From JAAYDI01 sp052034005 (lineage in GTDB: Bacteria > Planctomycetota > Planctomycetia > Pirellulales > Pirellulaceae): a stretch of 64,000 nt of DNA. Position 1 is the stretch's first letter; the number at the start of each line of letters is the position of its first letter. The stretch lies in the NCBI GenBank assembly GCA_052034005.1, contig JBPOJB010000023.1:124001-188000 (forward strand). Direction: 5' to 3'. A program made the translations under genes and the position numbers. Below the pieces are notes generated by a model that made no database searches, was not told the DNA's origin, and worked only from the letters and a program-made list of their open reading frames with translations. Shown here piece after piece: positions 34,488-42,924 of this stretch.

Positions 34488-35219
34488 CTAGGCGCCGACC
34501 CCCGTCGCCACGCTGCCCATGATCCGAGCGCCGGCGGCCGTCAGTGCGCGGGCCAGGAACGACGCCTCCTGCTTGTCGGCCCGGCCGAGCTGCATGACAA
34601 GGTAGGTCGCGTCGCAGAACCGCGACAGCCAACCCGTCAGTTTAGTCAGCCGCGCGCCGGACACCACCACACTATACCGATAGTCGGCTTTCCAGGCGGC
34701 CACGATGTCGCGGACCACCTGCGAGGGCATCGTCTGCCGGGCTGCGACGCTGTCCCCAAACGGCAGAAACGCCAGACGGGGCACCGCGGTCCAGAGGGCA
34801 AAACGGCTGGCCGGCAGGTGATCCCGGATCGTCTCCGCCAGGCCCGGTTCGGTCTTCGCCGCCAGGCGGTAGGACAGCACGCGGTCCGAAGAGTCCGCGT
34901 CGACCAGGATGACACTGCCCGAACAGACTGCCGTCAGGTGCCGGGCCAGCGGGCCGGCGACGTCCGCCAGGTGGCCCGACGCGCCCGTGCCGGCCAGCAG
35001 CACCGTGGCCCCCTGCTCCGGCGGAAATTGGCCGACAATCGCCTCGACCAGCCGGCGGAACTGACGCTCCAGCTTCGGCGCGCCCTGGTCCAAGCACAGA
35101 CACATCTCGTAGGTTGTGCCCATGGCGCGCTCTCGGGCCACACGGCCGCCGGCCATCGTCCCCACGGCGGCCGACGCGGCATGCGCAGGCCGGACTGTGA
35201 CAGGTACTGCTCGACCCAT
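34488..35219 (-). CDS. Degenerate CpsD/Wzc-like (BY-kinase fold) protein without a P-loop lysine, 243 aa
   Basis: By position and layout this corresponds to the tyrosine-autokinase/ATPase partner of Wzz-type chain-length proteins. The strand-loop ATVLLAGTGASGHLADVAG replaces the expected GxGKT P-loop; no lysine is present. Walker A'-like VILVDADSSDR is retained, but the Walker B region reads YRYSVVVSGARL, without the usual Asp. A terminal tyrosine cluster is missing. It may therefore act as a non-catalytic regulator. AGGAGG lies just upstream of the ATG at 35219. Homology to CpsD is my inference from motif order and operon neighbours. Confidence 0.7.
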   Translation of the reverse strand: MGRAVPVTVRPAHAASAAVGTMAGGRVARERAMGTTYEMCLCLDQGAPKLERQFRRLVEAIVGQFPPEQGATVLLAGTGASGHLADVAGPLARHLTAVCSGSVILVDADSSDRVLSYRLAAKTEPGLAETIRDHLPASRFALWTAVPRLAFLPFGDSVAARQTMPSQVVRDIVAAWKADYRYSVVVSGARLTKLTGWLSRFCDATYLVMQLGRADKQEASFLARALTAAGARIMGSVATGVGA

Positions 35220-35282
35220 GATCCTCCTCTCCCAGACCAGGAACGACCCGCGTGAGACGACCGAGGGCGGGACGGCGACCGC

Positions 35283-36839
35283 CTAGCGGCCGCGCAGCGA
35301 TGCGAACAACTGCCGGTACTCGCGGCGCCGCGGCCGGTACGCCGCGATGGCCAACGCATGGCCGTCTGGTCCCCCCGGCTCCGCATCCACGATCTCCAAC
35401 AAGTCCCGGTCGTCTCCCGGCGGCGCGTGCTCCGAGCCGTCGCCCAGCGCCAACGGGGTCGCCAGCACCTCGTCGGCCTCGTCCGGCAACACCGGATCGT
35501 ATTCTTCCTCCACGTTGGCGGCGTCGGACGCCGGCCCGGGCGCCTCTGCCGACGAGGCTGCCCGCGCCGCTGGCAGGGACGGCCCACCGCGCAAACCCGG
35601 CCCGGCTGGACGGGGTTTGCCGTGGAGCGCCTCCAACGACCTGGACGGATCGACGACCACCTCCTCCTCTTCCACAAACCGTTCGGCGAACGGGTTATGG
35701 GCGTGGTGGAAGACCAACTCGATTTCCGGACTGCGGCAGAGGTGCGGACGGAACTGATAACTCGACTGTTCACCTCCCAGGTCGCTTTCACCCGCGTCGC
35801 GCTCGGCCGCGTCGTGCTCGGCCACCAGCGCCGAGAGCCCCTGCTCGATCTGATCCATCGGGTCGGCCGCCTCGGACGGTGCGTCGACCGACAGCTCCGG
35901 TTCGGCGCCGTGGGGCCCGAGGGCCAAGTCGCCCGCGTCGAGCTCCCCGCAGCTGTCGTCTTCCAACTGGCCGAATTCGAGGATGTCGCTCGGTGAGCCC
36001 GGCCCCGCCGCGTCGCGGGTCCAGGGCGTGGGCAACTGCTGCAGGTCCGCCCAGGCCTCTTCCACAGCGGCCGCGTCGACCGGCGCGCGGCGTCCGATCG
36101 CCGAGAGCAACAACACGTGATCGCACACCTGGTTGACCAGCCGGGGAATGCCGCCCGTGGCCCGGTGCACGGCCTGCAGCGCGTCACCGGTGAACACGCA
36201 GTCCGGGCTCCCGCCCACCGCGCTGATTTGGGCCCGGATGTAGCCGCTCGTCTCGTCCCGACTCATCGACTGCAGGTAACACCGGGCCGCCACCCGCTGA
36301 TTGAACGACTCCAGACGCGGCGAGGCCATCCGTTCGTCCAGGATCAGGCTGGCAGCCATGACCACCCGCACCCGCGGCTGACCCTGCCGCACCAGGTTCG
36401 TGATCATGCGGATCTCTTCCAGCAACCGCAACGGCAACATGTGGGCCTCGTCGACGATCAACAGCAGGCCGTGCGGACATTCGTCGCTCGGCTCCAACGC
36501 GTCGATTAGCGAGAGACGCAGCTCCCCCTCGTCCCGGTCTCGATACGGGAGCTTCAATTCGAACAGGATGTTCTGCAACAGCGCTCGACGCGTGCAGAGC
36601 CGCGCACTGGCCAACATGGCCACCCGGAACCGGTCCCGCATCTGCTGGGCGACCACCTGGCAGACTGTCGACTTGCCCGTCCCGGCCGGGCCGAGGATCA
36701 GCGCCGGCCCCTCCGCCCGCTCCACGCACCGCACCACCGTGTTCCGCGCATGCTCGGCCGACGCCGAGGGATAATAACGCTCGGCCAGCGGCGCCGCCAG
36801 GAACGGCCGCGCGGACAACTGAAAAAACGACTCGTACAT
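35283..36839 (-). CDS. ExeA-like AAA ATPase of exopolysaccharide locus, 518 aa
   Basis: The first 270 residues are a GspA/ExeA-type AAA domain beginning MYESFFQLSARPF. Walker A is LGPAGTGKST, Walker B is LLLIVDEAHML, and the sensor/arginine region is RLESFNQRVAARCYL. GGIPRLVNQVCDHVLLL closes the domain. The remaining 250 residues are acidic and Pro/Ala-rich, probably disordered. ATPases of this kind accompany polysaccharide-export genes in exosortase-linked loci. It lies 18 bases after the GumC-like gene on the same strand. The substrate or complex it energises is not known. Confidence 0.88.
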   Translation of the reverse strand: MYESFFQLSARPFLAAPLAERYYPSASAEHARNTVVRCVERAEGPALILGPAGTGKSTVCQVVAQQMRDRFRVAMLASARLCTRRALLQNILFELKLPYRDRDEGELRLSLIDALEPSDECPHGLLLIVDEAHMLPLRLLEEIRMITNLVRQGQPRVRVVMAASLILDERMASPRLESFNQRVAARCYLQSMSRDETSGYIRAQISAVGGSPDCVFTGDALQAVHRATGGIPRLVNQVCDHVLLLSAIGRRAPVDAAAVEEAWADLQQLPTPWTRDAAGPGSPSDILEFGQLEDDSCGELDAGDLALGPHGAEPELSVDAPSEAADPMDQIEQGLSALVAEHDAAERDAGESDLGGEQSSYQFRPHLCRSPEIELVFHHAHNPFAERFVEEEEVVVDPSRSLEALHGKPRPAGPGLRGGPSLPAARAASSAEAPGPASDAANVEEEYDPVLPDEADEVLATPLALGDGSEHAPPGDDRDLLEIVDAEPGGPDGHALAIAAYRPRRREYRQLFASLRGR

Positions 36840-36857
36840 CGACAGGCCCTCGAACGC

Positions 36858-38342
36858 TTACAACCAGCTCTGCAACGCCTGAATGATCGTGTCGGGAATC
36901 GCCGCGAACGGATCCTCCCGCAACAACTGCGACGCCGGACTGCCCGCGATCGCACCCGAGATGAACACGACCAACATCAGACCCAGGGCGATCTCCGCCC
37001 CCTTGACAAGTCCACGCGCGATCCGGCAGCGAGCGGCCAGCCGGACAACCGAACGGGGTGCCGGATCGATCGACAACTGCCCGACCACCGGGACGGACAG
37101 GATCTGCTCCAGCTCGGCCACCGTGTAGATCCGGCGCAGCCCGCCGAGCGTAGTGATCAGCCACGCCGTGCCCGCGCCGCAACACAGGGCCAGAAGACCG
37201 ATCGCGCCGACCCGGTGCGCCGATGGCCGCCCACCGATTCGCCCTTGAAGGGTGGGCGGCGTGATCAGCCACCGTGATTCGCCCGGCGGTGAAGACGATT
37301 CGTCCGCACTGCGCACCAAGAGCGACGAGAGACGCCGCTCGGCTTCCTCCCGGTCCCCAATCGCCTCCTGATACGCCTTGCGCAGCTCCTGATAGTCCTC
37401 CAGATACGAGCCCACAACGCCCGCCACATGGCTCGCCTGGGCCGCCGACTCGGACCCCGCTCGGGCCCCAGCCTCGGAGGCGTCCGCGCCCAGATACTGA
37501 GGCGTCGCCTCCAACTCCGCACGCACTAGGTCCATCCGCCGGGTCAGCTCAAGGATGTGTGGATGCGCCGGCGTCAGGTGCTCGACCAGCGGGCGAAGCT
37601 GCTCGGACATGGCGTCCAGCTGCCCCTGCAGCGCCTCCCACTTGGGATTGAGCTGGGGCGCCGTATCCGGCCCGGCCAGCAAGCGTGACCCCAGCGTGTT
37701 CTCGGACAGGCTCTCGACTTCTTCGCCATGTTTCCCAGGCCGCGCCAGCATCGCAAAATACGCATCGACCGTATCCTCTACACGGTAGCGGGCCTTGCGC
37801 TCGTAGTGGCGGGTCTGATCCAGTCGCCATTGAGCGTCGCGCAGCGCGCGGGCCGAACGGGTCTGGGTCGCCGGGTTCTGGCTGGGCGCCAGGAGACAAT
37901 CACGAGTCAAGTGCTCGACAAGGGCGAGCGACCAGGCGGGGTCGGAGCCGGCAAAGGAAATACAGATCGTGTGTTCGCATTCGGGCAGGCTGCGGACGTT
38001 GATGGTCAACCGGTCTTGCGCGCTGCGAATGCGCTGTTCGCTCACTTCGGCCTGCAAATCAGGCTGCGCATTTGCCAACCTCGCATCGGCAAATCGGATC
38101 GCATCGGCCAGCACCTGATGCAATGCCGGTATTTGGGGATCATCGAGAATCTGTACAGCATTCACAAGATGATCATTCTGGTCAGGTTGCGCAAGAACGT
38201 GCCGACCGATCTGGGAGACGGCCAGATACCCTTCGACTGGGACGCGCCACGCGATGAGTCCGGCGAAGAACACGGCCAGGGACACGATCGTGGTGCCGTA
38301 GAGTCGGGTCGGCAGGATGGGGTTCACCGCGTTTTGTCTCAT
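36858..38342 (-). CDS. Polysaccharide co-polymerase / chain-length determinant (Wzz/GumC-like), 494 aa
   Basis: Inner-membrane protein with an N-terminal helix (GTTIVSLAVFFAGLIAWRV), a large periplasmic alpha-helical region rich in coiled-coil-like heptads (about 70-350), and two hydrophobic helices near the C-terminus (VGAIGLLALCCGAGTAWLI, and ALGLMLVVFISGAIAG). This layout matches Wzz/GumC proteins that set polysaccharide chain length. The ATG at 38342 is used; an in-frame GTG at 38387 would add 15 basic residues but lacks a good ribosome site. First gene of the five-gene exopolysaccharide operon. A 16-base inverted repeat lies upstream at 38401-38416. Confidence 0.82.
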   Translation of the reverse strand: MRQNAVNPILPTRLYGTTIVSLAVFFAGLIAWRVPVEGYLAVSQIGRHVLAQPDQNDHLVNAVQILDDPQIPALHQVLADAIRFADARLANAQPDLQAEVSEQRIRSAQDRLTINVRSLPECEHTICISFAGSDPAWSLALVEHLTRDCLLAPSQNPATQTRSARALRDAQWRLDQTRHYERKARYRVEDTVDAYFAMLARPGKHGEEVESLSENTLGSRLLAGPDTAPQLNPKWEALQGQLDAMSEQLRPLVEHLTPAHPHILELTRRMDLVRAELEATPQYLGADASEAGARAGSESAAQASHVAGVVGSYLEDYQELRKAYQEAIGDREEAERRLSSLLVRSADESSSPPGESRWLITPPTLQGRIGGRPSAHRVGAIGLLALCCGAGTAWLITTLGGLRRIYTVAELEQILSVPVVGQLSIDPAPRSVVRLAARCRIARGLVKGAEIALGLMLVVFISGAIAGSPASQLLREDPFAAIPDTIIQALQSWL

Positions 38343-38400
38343 TCTTCTGTCCGTGCGCCTACGATGACCGCCGTGGGGGGTGGTCACTTAGTTTCATCGA

Positions 38401-38416
38401 CCTGCACGAGTGCAGG
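38401..38416. promoter_or_regulatory. Inverted repeat between the exopolysaccharide operon and trpF
   Basis: CCTGCACGAGTGCAGG is a perfect 7-bp inverted repeat with a 2-base centre. It lies 59 bases before the GumC-like ATG and 67 bases before the trpF ATG, in the only intergenic space the two divergent genes share. An operator is plausible; a hairpin in either leader is the alternative. Confidence 0.4.
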
Positions 38417-38482
38417 ACGTGAGTCGATTTCTGACGGTTGTAGCGGTTGTACGCGGCCCGGCTGATCGGTCATGATGGACGT

Positions 38483-39148
38483 ATGTTTCGGATCAAGGTT
38501 TGCGGCATCACGACGGTGGACGATGCACGGATGGTCGCGGAGGCTGGCGCCGACGCGATCGGCTTGAACTTCTATGCTCCCAGTCCACGCTATGTGGATC
38601 TCACCACCGCACGGTTGATCGTCCACGCGTTGCCGCAGCACGTGAGCACGGTTGGTCTGTTTGTCAACGCGCCGGTGGAATCGATACTCCGCATCGCAGA
38701 CGATCTGGCGTTGGGCTATGTTCAGCTGCATGGCGACGAGCCGCCCGAATCGCTTGTCCGGCTCGCGCCGTGCAAGATCATTCGTGCTTTCCGCGTGGCG
38801 GGCGATTACCGGCCTTTGCTGGCCTACCTGCGCACGTGCGACCAGCTGGGCTGTCCACCTGCTGCAGTGCTCGCTGACGCGCTGGATCCGGGCAAGTACG
38901 GCGGTACAGGCCAAGTCGGGAACTGGGACGCCATCGCGGCCTTCCAGGCCGATGCGGCCACCGCGCGCGTAGTCCTCGCTGGGGGGCTCACTCCCGGGAA
39001 CGTAGCCGACGCGATTCGGCAGGTACGTCCGGCTGCGGTCGACGTGGCCAGCGGTGTGGAGAGTCAGCCGGGCCGCAAGGCCCGGGCGCTTGTGGCGCAG
39101 TTTGTCCAGGCGGCCGTCGGTGCTTGGGAGCGTGCTTCAGGCGGCTGA
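38483..39148 (+). CDS. trpF: Phosphoribosylanthranilate isomerase
   Basis: TIM-barrel enzyme of tryptophan biosynthesis that converts N-(5-phosphoribosyl)anthranilate to CdRP. RIKVCGITTVDDAR holds the catalytic cysteine (about residue 7). GADAIGLNFYAPSPRYV, VGLFVNAP and VQLHGDEPPE are signature segments. The catalytic Asp lies in VLADALDPGKYGGTG, and LAGGLTPGNVADAI plus VDVASGVESQPGRKA complete the phosphate-binding end. The ATG at 38483 begins exactly at the family start. No other trp genes are in the window. Confidence 0.95.
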   Translation: MFRIKVCGITTVDDARMVAEAGADAIGLNFYAPSPRYVDLTTARLIVHALPQHVSTVGLFVNAPVESILRIADDLALGYVQLHGDEPPESLVRLAPCKIIRAFRVAGDYRPLLAYLRTCDQLGCPPAAVLADALDPGKYGGTGQVGNWDAIAAFQADAATARVVLAGGLTPGNVADAIRQVRPAAVDVASGVESQPGRKARALVAQFVQAAVGAWERASGG

Positions 39149-39173
39149 TGTGTCGGCGGGTGGATCTTGCCGG

Positions 39174-39203
39174 TTGTCGAATCCCCAGTCCTCATCTTAT
39201 GAT
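39174..39203 (+). promoter_or_regulatory. Predicted promoter of ahcY
   Basis: TTGTCG (39174-39179, 4/6), an 18-base spacer, and TATGAT (39198-39203, 5/6). The start point would be near 39210, giving a leader of about 77 bases. Confidence 0.45.
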
Positions 39204-39286
39204 ACGTCCGTAGAAGACAGGTGGATGGGCTCCCGGGCCGGCCGTGGGACCGTGCTGGAGCCAGCCGTTGATGCGAGGAGGCTGCC

Positions 39287-40603
39287 GTGGCGCAGGTAGT
39301 ATCAAAGAAGCTGCCTTACAAGGTGAAGGATCTGTCACTGGCCGACTGGGGGCGGCGGGAAATCATGCTGGCTGAGAACGAGATGCCGGGCCTGATGGCG
39401 TTGCGGGACAAGTACGGCGCCCGCAAGCCGCTCTCGGGCGCTCGGATTGCCGGCTGTCTGCACATGACGATCGAGACGGCGGTCCTGATCGAGACGCTCC
39501 TGGAACTCGGCGCTCAGGTGCAGTGGAGCAGTTGCAACATCTTCTCGACGCAAGACCATGCGGCGGCGGCGGTCGCGGCGGCGGGCGTGCCCGTCTATGC
39601 CTGGAAGGGGATGGACACGGCCGACTTCGACTGGTGCATTGAGCAGACGCTGATTTTCCCGGATGGCCAGCCGCTGAGCCTGATCGTGGACGACGGCGGC
39701 GACTTGACGGCGATGGTGCACGACAAGTTCCCCGAGCTTCTGCCGGGCATCCGCGGGCTGTCGGAAGAGACCACGACCGGCGTGAACCGGCTCTACCAGA
39801 TGCAGGCGCGCGGGGAGCTGAAGGTGCCGGCGATCAATGTGAACAACTCGGTCACGAAGAGCAAGTTCGACAACTTGTACGGGTGCCGGGAGTCGCTGGC
39901 CGACGGCTTGAAGCGCGCGACGGACGTGATGATCGCCGGCAAGGTGGCGGTCGTGTGTGGTTACGGCGACGTGGGCAAGGGCAGCGCGCATTCGCTGCAG
40001 CGGTACGGCGCGCGGGTGATCGTGACGGAGATCGACCCGATCAACGCGCTGCAGGCGATGATGGAGGGATTCCAGGTCACGACGATGGAGGAGGCGGCGC
40101 CGATCGGCAACATCTTCGTCACGGCGACGGGCAACTGCAACGTGATCCGTGGGGAGCACATGGAGCGGATGCCCAACGACGCGATCGTCTGCAACATCGG
40201 CCATTTCGACCTGGAGATCGATGTGGCCTGGCTGACGTCGCGTCGCGACGTGCGGCGTGAAGAGATCAAGCCGCAGGTGGACCGGTTCACGTTCCCGGAC
40301 GGGCATTCGATCATCCTGTTGGCCGAAGGCCGGCTGGTGAACCTGGGCTGCGCATCGGGCCATCCCTCGTTTGTGATGTCCAGTTCGTTCACGAATCAGG
40401 TGTTGGCGCAGATCGCCTTATGGACCGAGAACGAGCGCTATCCGGTGGGCGTGCACCTGCTGCCCAAGCACCTGGACGAAGAGGTGGCGCGTCTGCACCT
40501 GGCGAAGCTGGGCGGCAAGCTCACACGGCTGACGCCCGAACAGTGCGCGTACATCGGCGTCCCGGTGGACGGCCCGTACAAGCCGGACTTTTACCGCTAC
40601 TGA
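39287..40603 (+). CDS. ahcY: Adenosylhomocysteinase
   Basis: NAD-dependent enzyme hydrolysing S-adenosylhomocysteine to adenosine and homocysteine, clearing the product of methyltransferases. Motifs: WSSCNIFSTQDHAAAAVA, the substrate residues in SEETTTGVNRLYQM, the NNSVTKSKFDNLYGCRES run with the catalytic Lys and Asp, the NAD motif CGYGDVGKGSAHSL and NIGHFDLEID. The C-terminal Lys/Tyr of PYKPDFYRY is intact. It starts with GTG preceded by GAGG. At 438 residues it lacks the approximately 40-residue insert of plant and some bacterial enzymes. Confidence 0.97.
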   Translation: MAQVVSKKLPYKVKDLSLADWGRREIMLAENEMPGLMALRDKYGARKPLSGARIAGCLHMTIETAVLIETLLELGAQVQWSSCNIFSTQDHAAAAVAAAGVPVYAWKGMDTADFDWCIEQTLIFPDGQPLSLIVDDGGDLTAMVHDKFPELLPGIRGLSEETTTGVNRLYQMQARGELKVPAINVNNSVTKSKFDNLYGCRESLADGLKRATDVMIAGKVAVVCGYGDVGKGSAHSLQRYGARVIVTEIDPINALQAMMEGFQVTTMEEAAPIGNIFVTATGNCNVIRGEHMERMPNDAIVCNIGHFDLEIDVAWLTSRRDVRREEIKPQVDRFTFPDGHSIILLAEGRLVNLGCASGHPSFVMSSSFTNQVLAQIALWTENERYPVGVHLLPKHLDEEVARLHLAKLGGKLTRLTPEQCAYIGVPVDGPYKPDFYRY

Positions 40604-40646
40604 CCGCCCACTGCTCCGCCGGAGCGCACCACGGTGGAGGAGAGCC

Positions 40647-41963
40647 ATGCCCGAGCTGCACGCATTCCGCGGACTCCGTTACGACCTGGGCCAGGTCGGC
40701 AACCTGAGCGATGTCGTCGCGCCGCCCTACGATGTGATCGACCCCGAGTTGCAGACCTCGCTCTACCGGCGCCACCCGGCCAACGTCATCCGGCTGATCC
40801 TCAACCGCTCCGAGACGGGCGATGCAGACGAGGATGTGCGCTACGCGCGGGCCGCCCAGTTCCTGCGCAATTGGGTGCACGAGGGCGTCCTGGCGCGGGA
40901 CCCCGACCCGGCGTTGTACGTCTACCACCAGGAATTCGAATTCGCCGGCCAGAAACGGCTCCGCCGCGGGTTCATGGCCCGTGTCCGCCTGCAGCGTTTC
41001 GGCGCGGGGAACATCTATCCGCACGAGGAAACGCACGCGGCCGCGAAGGCCGATCGGCTCAAGCTGACGATGGCCTGCCGCGCCAATCTCAGCCAGGTGT
41101 TCGGCCTCTATCCCGACCCTGAGAACGAGGCCCAACAACGGCTCGAACAGGCCACCCAGGGCTGCCCGCCGTGTGAGGCGACCGACCACCTGGGCGTGAT
41201 CCATCGCCTGTGGCCGGTGACCGACGTGACCACGATCGGCCAGGTCGCCGCCATGCTCGGCCCCCGGCCCATCTTCGTCGCCGACGGACACCATCGCTAT
41301 GAGACGGCCTGCAATTATCGAGACCACCTGGCTAAGTCCCGCCCCCTGGACGCCACCGACCCGGCCAACTTCGTGCTCATGATGTGCGTGAGCATGAGCG
41401 ACCCGGGCCTGATCGTGCTGCCCACCCACCGGCTCCTGCGCGGCATGCCCCCGGTGCGGTCCGATCACCTGATCGAGTCCCTGGCCGGTTACTTCACAAC
41501 CGAGCGGGCCGGCCACGGTGCGGCCGAGGCGGAAGCCGTGTGGGCGCACATCGAGCTGGAAGCAAGCCAGGGCACGCTCGGCCTGTACGCCGACGAGGAC
41601 CAGCAATGGGTCATCGCCCGCCTGACGGACCGCGGCCGACAACGTATGGCCGACCTGTCGGCCGACCACTGCGCCGATTGGCAGGCATTGGGCGTGGCGA
41701 TCCTCCACCGACTGGTCATCGATGCCTTGCTGGACGCTGCCGAGCTGCCCAAGCCGAAATACGTGCATTTGGTGGACGAGGTAATCGAGGCGATCGAGGA
41801 AGGAGACGATGACGGGAGCCGATTCCCGATGGCCGCCCTGGTCATGCCGGCCACCTTGGCGCACATCCAGTCGATCAGCGAGCATGCCGAGCGCATGCCC
41901 GCCAAGAGCACGTATTTCTACCCCAAGCTGCTCAGCGGACTGGTGATCAACCCGCTTGACTGA
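40647..41963 (+). CDS. DUF1015 family protein, 438 aa
   Basis: Conserved cytoplasmic protein of unknown biochemical function. Family motifs: AFRGLRYD near the start, VVAPPYDVIDPE, HPANVIRLIL, YVYHQEFEFAGQKRLRRGF, IYPHEETHAAAKADRL, and the invariant FVADGHHRYETA near residue 212. The His-rich ADGHHRYE loop suggests a catalytic or metal-binding site. In other bacteria such genes often neighbour serine biosynthesis genes; here it follows ahcY by 43 bases and is probably cotranscribed. parS sites begin a few bases after its stop. Confidence 0.92.
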   Translation: MPELHAFRGLRYDLGQVGNLSDVVAPPYDVIDPELQTSLYRRHPANVIRLILNRSETGDADEDVRYARAAQFLRNWVHEGVLARDPDPALYVYHQEFEFAGQKRLRRGFMARVRLQRFGAGNIYPHEETHAAAKADRLKLTMACRANLSQVFGLYPDPENEAQQRLEQATQGCPPCEATDHLGVIHRLWPVTDVTTIGQVAAMLGPRPIFVADGHHRYETACNYRDHLAKSRPLDATDPANFVLMMCVSMSDPGLIVLPTHRLLRGMPPVRSDHLIESLAGYFTTERAGHGAAEAEAVWAHIELEASQGTLGLYADEDQQWVIARLTDRGRQRMADLSADHCADWQALGVAILHRLVIDALLDAAELPKPKYVHLVDEVIEAIEEGDDDGSRFPMAALVMPATLAHIQSISEHAERMPAKSTYFYPKLLSGLVINPLD

Positions 41964-41970
41964 CCGGCCT

Positions 41971-41986
41971 TGTTTCACGTGAAACG
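41971..41986. promoter_or_regulatory. parS site 1
   Basis: TGTTTCACGTGAAACG matches the 16-bp ParB-binding palindrome TGTTTCACGTGAAACA at 15 of 16 positions. It begins seven bases after the stop codon of the DUF1015 gene and 210 bases before parA. Confidence 0.93.
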
Positions 41987-42007
41987 CGCAACTCCTCCGT
42001 TCGGCAC

Positions 42008-42023
42008 CGTTTCACGTGAAACA
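42008..42023. promoter_or_regulatory. parS site 2
   Basis: CGTTTCACGTGAAACA, 15 of 16 matches to the consensus. It starts exactly 37 bases after site 1. Confidence 0.93.
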
Positions 42024-42044
42024 TGCAACCCCTTCGTCCCGCAT

Positions 42045-42060
42045 TGTTTCACGTGAAACA
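42045..42060. promoter_or_regulatory. parS site 3
   Basis: TGTTTCACGTGAAACA, a perfect 16/16 parS. It starts exactly 37 bases after site 2. ParB nucleated here would spread over the parAB promoter and neighbours. Confidence 0.96.
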
Positions 42061-42180
42061 CGCCCCGAACCGGCCATCTGCGGGCGAACTGACATTCCCC
42101 CGTTGGCCGCTCTACCGTTAGAATCCCGCGCTCGGGTTCGCCAGGCGGCGAGCTGGGGGAGTCGTGCGGGAGGGATTCCG

Positions 42181-42924
42181 GTGGCACGCGTGTTGTGCGT
42201 TGCGAATCAGAAAGGCGGCGTGGGAAAGACGACCACCGCCATGAACCTGGCGGCAGCGCTGGCGATGGCCGACCAGCAGACGCTGTTGGTGGATCTGGAC
42301 CCGCAGTGCAACGCCACGTCGGGGCTCGGCCTGCAGCCCACAGCGCGGCACAGCCTGGTGGCGCGTCGGCCGCTGCGCGAGTCGCTGTGCGCGACCACCC
42401 TGGAGAACCTGCAACTGCTGCCCGGCTGCCGCAGTTTCCAGGATATCTCGCTGTTGGCCAGCGACCCGCAGGAAGCCTCCATGCTCGAGCAGCATTTGGC
42501 GCACGGTCTGGAGCGGTTCGACTTCGCCCTGATCGACTGCCCACCGTCGCTGGGCCACCTGACGCGCGCCGCGCTGGCGGCAGCGACGGAAGTGCTGATG
42601 CCCATCCAGTGCGAATACTTTGCGATGGAAGGGCTGACGCAGATGATCCATGTCATCCGGGAGGTCATGCAGGGCCAACCGGGCCGACTGGAGTTCGGCG
42701 GCATCCTGCTGACCATGTACGACCCGACACTGGAATTGACGCACGAGGTGGACGGGGAAGTCCGGGACTTCTTCGGTGACATCGTATTCGACACGGTGAT
42801 CCCCCGCGATCCGGCCGTCTCCGAAGCACCCAGCCACGGGCTGTCGGTGCTGGAGTACGCACCGCGGTCGCGCGGGACGCGCGCTTATATCGAGCTTTGT
42901 ATGGAGGTACTGGAACGTGAGTAA
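42181..42924 (+). CDS. parA: Chromosome-partitioning ATPase ParA (Soj)
   Basis: Deviant-Walker ATPase that moves ParB-parS complexes over the nucleoid. Sequence: VLCVANQKGGVGKTTTAMNL with the KGGVGKTT P-loop, the Walker A' region LLVDLDPQCNATSGLG, and Walker B FDFALIDCPPSLG. IQCEYFAMEGLTQM and YDPTLELTHEV are Soj hallmarks. The short N-terminus, without helix-turn-helix, indicates the chromosomal (type Ib-like) form. GTG at 42181 is selected: GGGAGGG lies six bases before and the fold begins immediately; an in-frame ATG at 42016 would lie within the parS array. Confidence 0.96.
   Translation: MARVLCVANQKGGVGKTTTAMNLAAALAMADQQTLLVDLDPQCNATSGLGLQPTARHSLVARRPLRESLCATTLENLQLLPGCRSFQDISLLASDPQEASMLEQHLAHGLERFDFALIDCPPSLGHLTRAALAAATEVLMPIQCEYFAMEGLTQMIHVIREVMQGQPGRLEFGGILLTMYDPTLELTHEVDGEVRDFFGDIVFDTVIPRDPAVSEAPSHGLSVLEYAPRSRGTRAYIELCMEVLERE

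Noticed and set aside
39149..39286. Possible S-adenosylhomocysteine riboswitch before ahcY (CGAGGAGGCTGCC)
   Set aside because: The resemblance is limited to the first segment, which is also the ribosome-binding area; the complementary downstream CAGGCTCG-like strand and pseudoknot are not found.
41971..42060. CRISPR-like mini-array (three 16-bp repeats with 21-bp spacers)
   Set aside because: The repeats are the ParB-binding palindrome, the spacers are related to each other and no cas gene is present.
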